From positions 1-64,000 of the forward strand of contig NZ_BAZF01000012.1 in NCBI RefSeq assembly GCF_000813145.1: DNA of 64,000 bases. Direction: 5' to 3'. The notes beneath the pieces were generated by a model. The model ran no database searches and had not been told where the DNA came from. It saw nothing but the letters and a program-made list of their open reading frames with translations. The position numbers and the translations under genes were made by a program. Each line of letters starts with the position of its first letter. The stretch's first letter is position 1. Origin of the DNA: Geobacter sp. OR-1. Lineage in GTDB: Bacteria; Desulfobacterota; Desulfuromonadia; Geobacterales; DSM-12255. Of this stretch, positions 8,082-15,517 are shown piece by piece.

Positions 8082-8521
8082 TTTTTTAAAACCCGCTGTA
8101 CGGTCATGTGTGAAACGGATTCGGCAAACTTAAGTTCGACAGCCTTATCTGCAAGAAGTCTTACTGTCCAGCGTTGGTTGCCCTCTGGCACTTCTGAGCA
8201 TGCCAGTGCTATCAGTCTTGCTTCGAATTTGCCGTCAAAAATAACTTCACGTGGCGGCTTTTCTCTTGGTTTGCGTTCAAGTGCTGCTTCGAGGCCATCT
8301 TCTACAAATCGTTTCTTAAGATGCTCAATCGTGCGGCTTGTCACACCCAGAGCTTCCGCCGTATCAGCAACATTCCATGCCGGTCCATCTGGACCTGCAT
8401 CGCATAGCAGCAGTGCGCGGGCATGGACAAATCTCCTCGCGTGGGTTTTACCGCGACGAGTTAACGTTTCCAGTTCTCTTCGTTCATCTAAAGTAAGTGT
8501 TACTCGGTATCTTGACGACAT
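8015..8521 (-). CDS. IS630 transposase, frame A (DNA-binding part)
   Basis: Starts at ATG 8521, five bases after a strong AAGGAGG. About 168 residues with two helix-turn-helix segments: TLDERRELETLTRRGKTHAR onward, then VADTAEALGVTSRTIEHLKK. It ends in an unrelated tail after QRVLKK because the frame departs from the family at an A8 run (8080-8087). Family members bind the inverted repeats with this N-terminal region. Confidence 0.9.
   Translation of the reverse strand: MSSRYRVTLTLDERRELETLTRRGKTHARRFVHARALLLCDAGPDGPAWNVADTAEALGVTSRTIEHLKKRFVEDGLEAALERKPREKPPREVIFDGKFEARLIALACSEVPEGNQRWTVRLLADKAVELKFAESVSHMTVQRVLKKTNLSLISASTGKSHRKGAQPL
8081..8087 (-). promoter_or_regulatory. Probable -1 ribosomal frameshift site (A AAA AAA)
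   Basis: In frame A the codons TTA AAA AAA ACG place the heptamer A AAA AAA exactly in X XXY YYZ phase. A -1 slip gives AAC GAA and enters frame B with unbroken family similarity (VLKKNELKPHL). Confidence 0.75.
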
Positions 8522-8549
8522 GGTGGCCTCCTTGATAGAGAGGCCACCA
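8521..8549 (-). promoter_or_regulatory. Hairpin covering transposase ribosome-binding site
   Basis: Perfect 10-bp inverted repeat (8521-8530 with 8540-8549, 9-base loop). The 3' arm contains GAGG of the SD and reaches the A of the start ATG. In an mRNA starting outside the element, or upstream of this repeat, it would hide the start. Confidence 0.75.
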
Positions 8550-8663
8550 GTATATAACACTTAGTAAATTACGAAATATTATATGTTACATGGTACTAGG
8601 TTTTCAAATAAATTTTCAACTGCAAGGAGGGTATTGAAGAGATTGAATGTGGTTATGCTATAG

Positions 8664-8697
8664 AGAGTTTATTGTGGTTCTTTCTCGAATAAACTCT
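8664..8697. repeat. 10-bp perfect inverted repeat
   Basis: AGAGTTTATT at 8664-8673 pairs with AATAAACTCT at 8688-8697 across a 14-base loop, 50 bases past the stop of the leftward nuclease-like gene. No T-run follows on either strand, so it is not a classic terminator. Confidence 0.5.
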
Positions 8698-8747
8698 AAA
8701 TGACGAACGCCCATCATAAATTCCATAAATATATCCGCGAGATTAGA

Positions 8748-9215
8748 TCAATTAAGTAATCTTTCGAAATTACTGGCTACATACTTCTCAAATTGTGGCT
8801 TGCAATATTCAATTAATTTCCCGGTGATTTTGTCCTTCTTCTTCCCATTAAACCAAATACTCCGTTTACCTTTGTTCTTGCCACTTTTGTTTTGATGAGC
8901 CTCACTGATAAACTCCTCTGAGTTCATTATCCAAGTCATGTCCATACGTTCTGAGTAAAACACAAACCAATAATTATCTCGTAATTCATGGGGGATAGCG
9001 GCAAAAAGAGCCGCATCTCCTTCACATACTGTTTGAGAGCGGGCCTTAATTTGCACCGTTATAAATGAGCCATCTTGTCGACGGATGACAGCATCTATCG
9101 CGTCATCATCGACCAAAGGGACATAGATATCTAACCCCTCTTTAAGCATCTTCCCAATCATCCAGTACTCCATACGCTTTCCAAAACCAGCTGAATGCCT
9201 AAATGGCAGGGACAT
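8748..9215 (-). CDS. PD-(D/E)XK-like nuclease-fold protein
   Basis: 155 residues. The order Glu16 (RMEYWMIG), Asp41 in DDDAIDAVIRR, and the strand FITVQIKARS with Gln55-x-Lys57 fits a compact PD-(D/E)XK fold (DUF4365-like), with Gln in place of Asp/Glu in the (D/E)XK half-motif. The C-terminus is Lys/Asn-rich. It is AT-rich compared with the cluster to its left. It stands between IS630 and the ERCC4 nuclease gene, and no methylase or ATPase partner is adjacent. It could be a small restriction-like enzyme or an inactive DNA-binding relative. Confidence 0.6.
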   Translation of the reverse strand: MSLPFRHSAGFGKRMEYWMIGKMLKEGLDIYVPLVDDDAIDAVIRRQDGSFITVQIKARSQTVCEGDAALFAAIPHELRDNYWFVFYSERMDMTWIMNSEEFISEAHQNKSGKNKGKRSIWFNGKKKDKITGKLIEYCKPQFEKYVASNFERLLN

Positions 9216-9275
9216 ATCATCTCCTATCTACGATAAATGGGTTTCCAAATCTGTTATACACATTGTTGTTAAATG

Positions 9276-9860
9276 CTACAATCCATCAGTGTCGATCAGT
9301 ACGCGGTCATAACCGTTCTGCTCCAACCACCAGTAAGTGAAATGCTTCGAGAGCCAACTGGCCGCTTTTTCTGTTGCCAGATCTCGATGTCGAGACGAAT
9401 ACAAAACAGGAATACCGAACTTTGCCTCAATGGCATCCAGTGTCCCGCATACGGCATTGGGATGAGCTTCCGTCATCAAGTCGTCAAAACTACGGTACGG
9501 TGTCTTCATATCTTCGTAACTGGCTTCTATCAGAATCGCTTTCCATCGGAAAATTGCCAATCGTTCACACGCACGAAGGAAACGTTCTCTATTGGCGATT
9601 GTGCTGGATATTGCATCTGACATGGATTTACGTTCTAAAGCCAGGACATCTTCCATCCCTGCAACGGAATAGTCTCCGGCTTTAAGTGCAACGCATTGCT
9701 CACCACCAAACCAGTTCGGATGCCTGTCAAACAGGCAGAGCGGCATCTGTTCCCGCGAGTCAACCAGCACGACTGGTTTGGGAATCTTCCAGGCTCTAAC
9801 CACAGCCTGCCCCCCGCGCATGACGAGAAGTCTTGTCTTACTGGGTGATACAAAGCGCAT
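9276..9860 (-). CDS. ERCC4-domain (XPF/Mus81-like) nuclease
   Basis: 194 residues with AAGGA before ATG 9860. The ERCC4 catalytic signature is complete: Asp34 in VDSREQMPL, Asp63 in AGDYSV, the ERK motif at 76-78 in LALERKSMSD, and Arg91/Arg93 in the NRERFLRACERL helix. There is no C-terminal HhH2 domain, so it is a minimal catalytic module as found in phages and mobile elements. It begins 12 bases after the DnaB stop and probably forms an operon with SSB and DnaB. It should cut branched DNA. Confidence 0.9.
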   Translation of the reverse strand: MRFVSPSKTRLLVMRGGQAVVRAWKIPKPVVLVDSREQMPLCLFDRHPNWFGGEQCVALKAGDYSVAGMEDVLALERKSMSDAISSTIANRERFLRACERLAIFRWKAILIEASYEDMKTPYRSFDDLMTEAHPNAVCGTLDAIEAKFGIPVLYSSRHRDLATEKAASWLSKHFTYWWLEQNGYDRVLIDTDGL

Positions 9861-9872
9861 GCCTATCCTTTC

Positions 9873-11219
9873 CTAATCTGAGCGGTTGCTGAGATTTTCA
9901 AACTTGGTGAATTCCCCTATAAACGCGACATTGACGGTGTCGATCGGGCCGTTGCGCTGTTTTCCAACTATGATCTCCGCCTTCCCCTTCAGTTCCGGAT
10001 CCTCCTTGTCGTAATACTCTTCCCGGTGAACGAACATGACAACGTCGGCATCCTGCTCAATTGCTCCTGATTCCCGCAAGTCACTGAGAACCGGCCGTCT
10101 CTCTTTAGCGGAGCGCTGTGTTGACAGCCTGCTCAATTGCGAAAGTGCAATGACCGGTACGTTGAGCTCCTTGGCGAGAGCCTTAAGTGAACGTGAAATC
10201 TCCGCTATTTCCTGCTGCCGGTTCTCGGATCTGCTGCTGCCGCGCATTAGCTGGAGATAATCGATCACAACCAGTCCGAGCCCATGAGAAGCCTTGAGCC
10301 GCCTGGCCTTGGCTCGAAGTTCCAGGACAGTAATTCCTGCCGTGTCATCAATGAAAATAGACCCGTCCGATAGCTGGCTGGCACCTTTGGTAAGCCGTGG
10401 GAAGTCGACATCTATGAGATGACCGGTTCTGAGGCGATTGGCATTAACCCGGGATTCAGAGCAAAGCATTCGGACTGCTAACTCCTCTTTGCTCATCTCC
10501 ATGGAAAAGATTACGACCGGCACCTGTTTGGTGGCGTGGATAGCCGCGTGCTGTGCGATGTTGAGCGCCAGAGCAGTCTTCCCCATGGCAGGCCTCCCCG
10601 CGATAATGATCAGGTTACCTTTCTGAAAACCTGCTGTAAGTTCATCTAGGTCGTAAAATCCGGAAGGGATTCCGGTTATCCTCTCTTTTCGTTCATACAG
10701 ATGCTGAATCTGATTGAATGCTGCCATCATAACTTCTTTCAACGGGACCGTGGTTTGAGTTACATGTTCACTGGATATCTCGAATACAGCCTGTTGAGCC
10801 TGGTCCAGCAGGTCGTTGATTTCTATCTTGTCATCATAGATTTTTGTGGCAATGTCTGTTGTGGCATGCATAAGACGCCTTGCAATGGCTTTCTCCTTTA
10901 CAAGGCGACAGTAGTAGGCAATATTCGCAGAGGTCGGAACGTAATCTACCAGCATTGCCAGATAGGCCGCACCGCCGACTGCTTCCAAGGAGTTACGCTT
11001 CTTGAGAGTCGTTGTCAGGCTAATCAGGTCACATGGCAGGGACTTCTCTCGCAGTTCCAGCATTGCAGCAAGAATTTTCCGATGGCTCTCGACATAAAGG
11101 TCATCGACCTGGACCATTTCGATGACCGTGTTAATCGCCTCGTTGTCAAGAAGGATACCGCCGAGAACCGACATTTCAGCTTCAATGTGCTGAGGAGGGA
11201 TGCGACGCATGTCATTCAT
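9873..11219 (-). CDS. dnaB: Replicative DNA helicase DnaB
   Basis: 448 residues from ATG 11219 (AAAGG six bases upstream). The N-terminal collar domain (PPQHIEAEMSVLGGILLD) is followed by the RecA-like motor: Walker A GRPAMGKT at 208-215, FSMEMSKEEL (H1a), VVIDYLQLM (Walker B), LSQLSR, and the C-terminal KQRNGP arginine region. It is full length with all motifs intact. Unlike the usual chromosomal setting (with rpsR/rplI) it is flanked by SSB and an ERCC4 nuclease, which suggests an element-borne replication module. Confidence 0.96.
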   Translation of the reverse strand: MNDMRRIPPQHIEAEMSVLGGILLDNEAINTVIEMVQVDDLYVESHRKILAAMLELREKSLPCDLISLTTTLKKRNSLEAVGGAAYLAMLVDYVPTSANIAYYCRLVKEKAIARRLMHATTDIATKIYDDKIEINDLLDQAQQAVFEISSEHVTQTTVPLKEVMMAAFNQIQHLYERKERITGIPSGFYDLDELTAGFQKGNLIIIAGRPAMGKTALALNIAQHAAIHATKQVPVVIFSMEMSKEELAVRMLCSESRVNANRLRTGHLIDVDFPRLTKGASQLSDGSIFIDDTAGITVLELRAKARRLKASHGLGLVVIDYLQLMRGSSRSENRQQEIAEISRSLKALAKELNVPVIALSQLSRLSTQRSAKERRPVLSDLRESGAIEQDADVVMFVHREEYYDKEDPELKGKAEIIVGKQRNGPIDTVNVAFIGEFTKFENLSNRSD

Positions 11220-11332
11220 TAATAACCTTTCATCAGCGGAAAGAATCCGGTTAGAAATGGAAAGTAACAGAGTACTGCTAGGTAGTGACAACATCCGTCT
11301 CTATCGCGATGCCCGAGACTCCCCAGTAAGTC

Positions 11333-11746
11333 TCAGAACGGCGCCTTATCATAATCATCAAGGCTGGAGTTCTCAAAACTGCCAACATCAAATGATGTAT
11401 CTCCTTTCGCCTCACTCTTGGGCGACAGCATCTTCATGGAGTCTCCCACAATCTCAGTGGTGTAGCGGTCATTACCCTCCTTGTCCTGCCACTTACGGGT
11501 TTGAAGCCGCCCTTCAATGTAAACTGTCTTCCCCTTGTGCAAGTAGTCCCGGGCTATTTCAGCCTGCCTGCCCCACAGTGTCACGCGATGCCACTCTGTA
11601 CGCTCTTCCATCTCGCCATTCTTGTTTTTAAACTTTTCGCTGGTTGCCACTGTTAATGACGCAACGGTTTGACCTGTTGCTGTTGTCTTGATTTCAGGAT
11701 CTTTACCGAGATTACCAATAATTATAGCCTTGTTGAGTGATGCCAT
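11333..11746 (-). CDS. ssb: Single-stranded DNA-binding protein
   Basis: 137 residues with AGGAGGG before the ATG. The OB fold is complete ([36 protein letters not shown]). The tail ends in DDYDKAPF, a variant of the acidic DDDIPF tip that recruits partner proteins. It is encoded 113 bases before DnaB in the same direction. Confidence 0.96.
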   Translation of the reverse strand: MASLNKAIIIGNLGKDPEIKTTATGQTVASLTVATSEKFKNKNGEMEERTEWHRVTLWGRQAEIARDYLHKGKTVYIEGRLQTRKWQDKEGNDRYTTEIVGDSMKMLSPKSEAKGDTSFDVGSFENSSLDDYDKAPF

Positions 11747-11767
11747 TTATTCCCTCCTTGATGATCT

Positions 11768-12007
11768 TTACTCCATCATAAAGGCCCACCTCCCCCATAT
11801 AGTGCCCCACATCAGAAAAGATTCGGCTAACCTCTGATCATTTCCCTTTTTGTACCAAGCTCTCCGGATCTCAATTTCTCTTCTGGAAGGATCTATAAGG
11901 GAGGGGGCATCCGGGGAATATTTTCGGAAGCTGCTCTCGATTATCCTTTCATTGAAAGTTTCGTAGCAGTAGGCATACCTGAGATTACAGGTGTTGCAAA
12001 TGTCCAT
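11768..12007 (-). CDS. Small hypothetical protein, Cys/Tyr-rich N-terminus
   Basis: 79 residues, just upstream of ssb in the same direction. It starts CNTCNLRYAYCYE, and the frame stays open upstream with another Cys before a stop, but no start codon or clear ribosome-binding site is there. The cysteines could form a metal site. I do not recognise the family, and it may not be translated. Confidence 0.35.
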   Translation of the reverse strand: MDICNTCNLRYAYCYETFNERIIESSFRKYSPDAPSLIDPSRREIEIRRAWYKKGNDQRLAESFLMWGTIWGRWAFMME

Positions 12008-12136
12008 GCCGGCAGATTCTACACTGCCGCAGGCGACACGCTGGTTTCTGTCTTTCCGGATTCAACAAATAATTTGACCCCTTAAGGAGGTTCAGATACT
12101 CTTCAAGTATAAACTGGCATCGTGATGGAGGTAGCT

Positions 12137-12343
12137 ATGAAACCTGCTGCTCATAGAAATAGCGAGACAAGAGAACTAACAGATAAAGAGCTAAACGAAA
12201 TTACTCGTGCTATGGGAGAAGATGTTCGTTCACAGTCAATAAAAGTTTCAGATATTATCCAGGCAAACCTTAAAGCAGAATTCGCTTCCCGCCGTCTTAG
12301 CACACCAGTTCAGATCACGACGAGAAAATCAGTTGCGGCCTAA
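12137..12343 (+). CDS. Small protein upstream of zeta-like kinase, antitoxin candidate
   Basis: 68 residues from ATG 12137, with GGAGG upstream. It is charged and predicted helical (RELTDKELNEITRAM, then SDIIQANLKAEF), without a DNA-binding motif that I can name. Its last 11 bases overlap the start of the P-loop kinase gene. That arrangement is common for toxin-antitoxin pairs, so an antitoxin role is plausible but unproven. Confidence 0.65.
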   Translation: MKPAAHRNSETRELTDKELNEITRAMGEDVRSQSIKVSDIIQANLKAEFASRRLSTPVQITTRKSVAA

Positions 12344-12932
12344 ATTGATCATAATAGCCGGTCCAAACGGTTCCGGAAAAACAACCTTTACCCCTCAGAT
12401 GCTCAAACATGATTGGGCTGAAGGTTGTCTGTTCATCAACCCTGATGAAATTGCAAAAAATGAATATGGAGACTGGAATTCGCCTCAGGCCGTTATGAAG
12501 GCTGTCATAAGAGCTCAGGAGATGCGTGAAGATAGTTTGAAAACAGGCCGCAGCATGCTCATAGAATCGGTATTTTCAGCACAGGACAAGCTGGATTTTA
12601 TCCGCAGAGCAAAAGAAGCAGAATTTTTCATCCGTTTCTTTTTCATCGGTACTGACACTCCGGAAATCAATGCAGCCCGTGTCGCGAGGCGAGTACTCCA
12701 TGGGGGCCACGAAGTTCCAATTAACAAGATCATTTCCCGGTATTCAAAATCAATAGCTAATGCGTCAACAGCCCTTACGATTGCAGATCGTGGATATGTA
12801 TACGATAATTCCATTACGAACCGAAATCCAAAGATTCTTTTTCGTACAAGAAATAGTGAAGTATTCAAAACCTATTCTGAACTGAATAATCATCCCTGGG
12901 CGCAAATGATGTGTGAGGAAATGAGGGATTAA
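12333..12932 (+). CDS. Zeta-toxin-like P-loop kinase
   Basis: 199 residues beginning at a TTG inside the preceding gene. Walker A GPNGSGKTT is at about 10-18, followed by INPDEIAKN (a zeta-family Asp for the sugar or substrate), a IESVFS strand, and an Arg-rich lid RVARRVLHGGHEVP. Zeta enzymes phosphorylate UDP-N-acetylglucosamine, but many of these stand-alone relatives have no tested substrate. Translational overlap with the small upstream gene suggests a toxin-antitoxin-like unit. Confidence 0.8.
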   Translation: MRPKLIIIAGPNGSGKTTFTPQMLKHDWAEGCLFINPDEIAKNEYGDWNSPQAVMKAVIRAQEMREDSLKTGRSMLIESVFSAQDKLDFIRRAKEAEFFIRFFFIGTDTPEINAARVARRVLHGGHEVPINKIISRYSKSIANASTALTIADRGYVYDNSITNRNPKILFRTRNSEVFKTYSELNNHPWAQMMCEEMRD

Positions 12933-13028
12933 CTCATCACGCCGCCTTTCTCAGCGAATTCTCCCAAATCCCCTAGGCAGCACCAAAGGTTGTATCGTGT
13001 ATAGTTGATTCATTTTGTGGAGGACTAC

Positions 13029-14015
13029 ATGGGCGAGCAACTGTATTTGGAGCGTTTTATCTGGTTTGACGATAAAGTTCGGCAGGGGAAATATCCAAAC
13101 GCCACCACACTCGCCGAAAAGTTTGAAGTTGACAAGAAAACTGCACAACGATCCATTGAGCATTTTCGTGATCGAATTTTTGCTCCTCTTGAATATGATC
13201 CGGTAAAAAAGGGGTATTACTATTATGAAAAATTTGAGATCCCGGTTGCCCGGCTATCCCAAAATGAACTTCTCGCCTTATTGATATCGAAAAAGCTCTT
13301 GAGCGATGCATCGCCAGGTCCGCTCGGTGAGGAATTAAACAAAGTTGTCGATAAGCTTGGGACCATGATCGCTGCCGGAATGCCGGGCACTATATCTCCG
13401 GATCAGGCTTTTTCCTTCCGCTGGAATGGGTTTTACCCATCAGACTCAATATTCTTCAGCATAGTCAGCTCAGCGCTTCTACAGGGTCGTCTTCTGTCGT
13501 TCTGCTACTACTCTCCTACTAGCAGCGCCTGCACTATGCGCACTGTCGAACCGCATCACCTTGTCAACTACATGGGGACCTGGCATCTCGTTGCCTGGTG
13601 TCGTCTGCGTAATGAGTGGCGTGATTTTCTCTTATCAAGAATGAGTTTGTGCCAGGCGGAAGAGATCCGATTCGAGTTCCGTCCTGAGACTGAATGGCGG
13701 CCGCATTTGGATGAAACGTTTGGGATCTTTCAGAACAAGGAACGTTTCGATGTGACGCTCCGATTTACACCAGAGCGGGCCAAATGGATAGTGGGGGAGA
13801 TCTGGCATCCAGAACAAGTCGTAGAGTTACAAGAGGATGGATACCTTGTAATGACCATACCGGTTTCACATCATGCCGAGATATTAATGGAGATTCTAAG
13901 ACACGGTGCGCAAGTGGAAATATTACGGCCGGACTGGCTTCGGGCTAAAATAGTGGAAGAGGCAAGAGCACTTGCAGAACTTTACAGTTCGTCTTTCGAA
14001 CCTACTACTAGATAG
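13029..14015 (+). CDS. WYL-domain HTH transcriptional regulator
   Basis: 328 residues from ATG 13029 (GGAGG seven bases upstream). A winged helix fills residues 1-60 (TLAEKFEVDKKTAQRSIEHFRDR). The WYL domain follows, with LSFCYYSPTS and HHLVNYMGTWHLVAWCRLRNEWRDFLLSRM, and the C-terminal WCX extension ends in VEILRPDWLR. WYL regulators sense nucleic acid or nucleotide ligands and often control defence or DNA-repair loci. It lies just after the zeta-like gene and before an IHF/HU gene on the same strand. Confidence 0.92.
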   Translation: MGEQLYLERFIWFDDKVRQGKYPNATTLAEKFEVDKKTAQRSIEHFRDRIFAPLEYDPVKKGYYYYEKFEIPVARLSQNELLALLISKKLLSDASPGPLGEELNKVVDKLGTMIAAGMPGTISPDQAFSFRWNGFYPSDSIFFSIVSSALLQGRLLSFCYYSPTSSACTMRTVEPHHLVNYMGTWHLVAWCRLRNEWRDFLLSRMSLCQAEEIRFEFRPETEWRPHLDETFGIFQNKERFDVTLRFTPERAKWIVGEIWHPEQVVELQEDGYLVMTIPVSHHAEILMEILRHGAQVEILRPDWLRAKIVEEARALAELYSSSFEPTTR

Positions 14016-14094
14016 CGAAAAATCTGTTCCATCCGAAACAAATATTAGGTATAGATTCAGCTATATACTTTCAAAGTGTTCAGTGAGGGACTGT

Positions 14095-14370
14095 ATGACA
14101 AAAGCCGATCTTGTCGGAAAGGTAAGCGACGTATCCAATTTCACCCAGAAAGAATCAGTCGATATAGTTGAATCAGTACTGGAGATTATCAAGGAAACCC
14201 TTGGGAAAGGCGAGACATTGAAGATCTCTGGGTTTGGAAGTTTCACTGTGAAGCAAAAGCGTGCACGTAAAGGGAGGAACCCTCAGACCGGTGAGTCCAT
14301 AACGCTCGATTCCCGCAAGGTTCTGACCTTCAAAGCAAGCAATCTTTTGCGGGATGCCGTAAATCGCTGA
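14095..14370 (+). CDS. IHF/HU family nucleoid protein (IhfA-like)
   Basis: 91 residues from ATG 14095, six bases after GAGG; the frame is open further up but that part lacks a ribosome-binding site. The fold signature is complete: MTKADLV, KISGFGSFTVKQKRARKGRNPQTGE, and the DNA-intercalating Pro in RNPQTG. The sequence LTFKASNLLRDAVN is closer to IhfA than to HU. It is convergent with the exonuclease gene to its right. Confidence 0.93.
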   Translation: MTKADLVGKVSDVSNFTQKESVDIVESVLEIIKETLGKGETLKISGFGSFTVKQKRARKGRNPQTGESITLDSRKVLTFKASNLLRDAVNR

Positions 14371-14456
14371 ACAGTCATCTCCCACTTTAGTATCTTACAG
14401 CTTGCATAGGTCGCTGGTGATGGCTGACGGATGATCGCTTCCCCCGTAGCATTCCT

Positions 14457-15395
14457 TCAGCGTTCGCGAACAGAAAATCGATCCTGTGCGCTGACTCTGA
14501 AAACTTCCACATCAGTGATTTTGCCATCTTGGTAAATTTCTTTCGCGAGCCAGCAGAGTTCATCCTTCTCCTGGCAACAGGGAATAGTTGTCCACCAAGC
14601 CTTGGATCTACCATCTGTTCCATCGTTCCAGCGATAGTTCCTTTGTTTAAGTAAATCTTTTTTATCAAATGGTGCTCCGACAGCCCATATTTTTGTAGTC
14701 TCGTCCAGATGCCTGTCAAGCAAGGACCTGAATACCAGGCGATTGCTCACAGGGAGTTTTCCAAGGAGAATTCCCAGAACCCCTTCCGCGTCATTGAGAG
14801 CTCGGTGTGCATCGACAAACAATCCGAACTTGAACAGAAGGTATTCCAAGGTTCTGGTGGAAAAATTCTCATTCTTCCAGTCAATCTGCTCGATGGAACA
14901 TGCCCAAGGCAGTTTATTAAATGACGGGAATCTTTCTTCCACAAATTTGCGGTCAAAACCCGCATTATGCGCAATAACCAGACTTGCGGTATTCGCAAGG
15001 TGATTAACCCGACCATCGTCAAAAAACTTCCCACGGACCATTTCATCAGTAATACCTGTAAGTGCAGTTATTTCGGCAGTAATCGGCCGACAAGGGTCTT
15101 CAAAGCCGGAGTAACGGTCAACAACCCTTATGATGTCAGCTGTGTCTGGGTCAAACTCAAATGCAACAATTCCAACCTCAATGGCTTTATCTACCGTATA
15201 ATTCAAGCCTGTCGTTTCCACATCGAGACAAATTGCTGTTTTTGCAGTATTGACGCTTTTCCTCGTAAAACGTGGGTCACTGTCAAGATCGACTTTACGA
15301 GATATTTTTGTAGAGCCTGTGGCGATAAGCGCATTAATTGCTGTTTCAACATCGACAGGGATCATAACTTTGGCATTACTGGAATCGGTAGTCAT
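14457..15395 (-). CDS. DEDDh 3'-5' exonuclease (DnaQ-like) with extra C-terminal domain
   Basis: 312 residues from ATG 15395 (GGAG nine bases upstream). Exo I DVETTG, Exo II HNAGFDRKF and Exo III HRALNDAEG give the DEDDh set (Asp, Glu, Asp, His, Asp). About 100 residues follow the nuclease core (RNYRWNDG... and WLAKEIYQDGKITDVEVF), a pattern found in exonucleases that carry a small C-terminal substrate-recognition domain. About 70 residues precede the core. It starts 122 bases after the stop of the 775-residue protein on the same strand. Confidence 0.9.
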   Translation of the reverse strand: MTTDSSNAKVMIPVDVETAINALIATGSTKISRKVDLDSDPRFTRKSVNTAKTAICLDVETTGLNYTVDKAIEVGIVAFEFDPDTADIIRVVDRYSGFEDPCRPITAEITALTGITDEMVRGKFFDDGRVNHLANTASLVIAHNAGFDRKFVEERFPSFNKLPWACSIEQIDWKNENFSTRTLEYLLFKFGLFVDAHRALNDAEGVLGILLGKLPVSNRLVFRSLLDRHLDETTKIWAVGAPFDKKDLLKQRNYRWNDGTDGRSKAWWTTIPCCQEKDELCWLAKEIYQDGKITDVEVFRVSAQDRFSVRER

Positions 15396-15517
15396 ATATG
15401 TATTCTCCGTAAATTTATTAACAAGCTGAAAGATGTCTCCCAGGATATACAATTTTGTTTTTTTCTACGCTAGATGGGTGAAGATAATGTGATCTCAGAT
15501 TCCACCCAGTCAGCAGG

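Larger units (their letters stand above)
7375..8596 (-). mobile_element. IS630-family insertion sequence, intact ends
   Basis: A 1222-bp element. The terminal inverted repeats begin GTACCACGTAACA (7375) and GTACCATGTAACA (complement of 8596). Both sides show CTAG with a duplicated TA at 7373-7374 and 8597-8598, the target preference and 2-bp duplication known for IS630. It carries one transposase split into two frames. The ends and target duplication are undamaged, which suggests a fairly recent arrival between the ADP-ribose cluster and the nuclease gene to its right. Confidence 0.93.
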
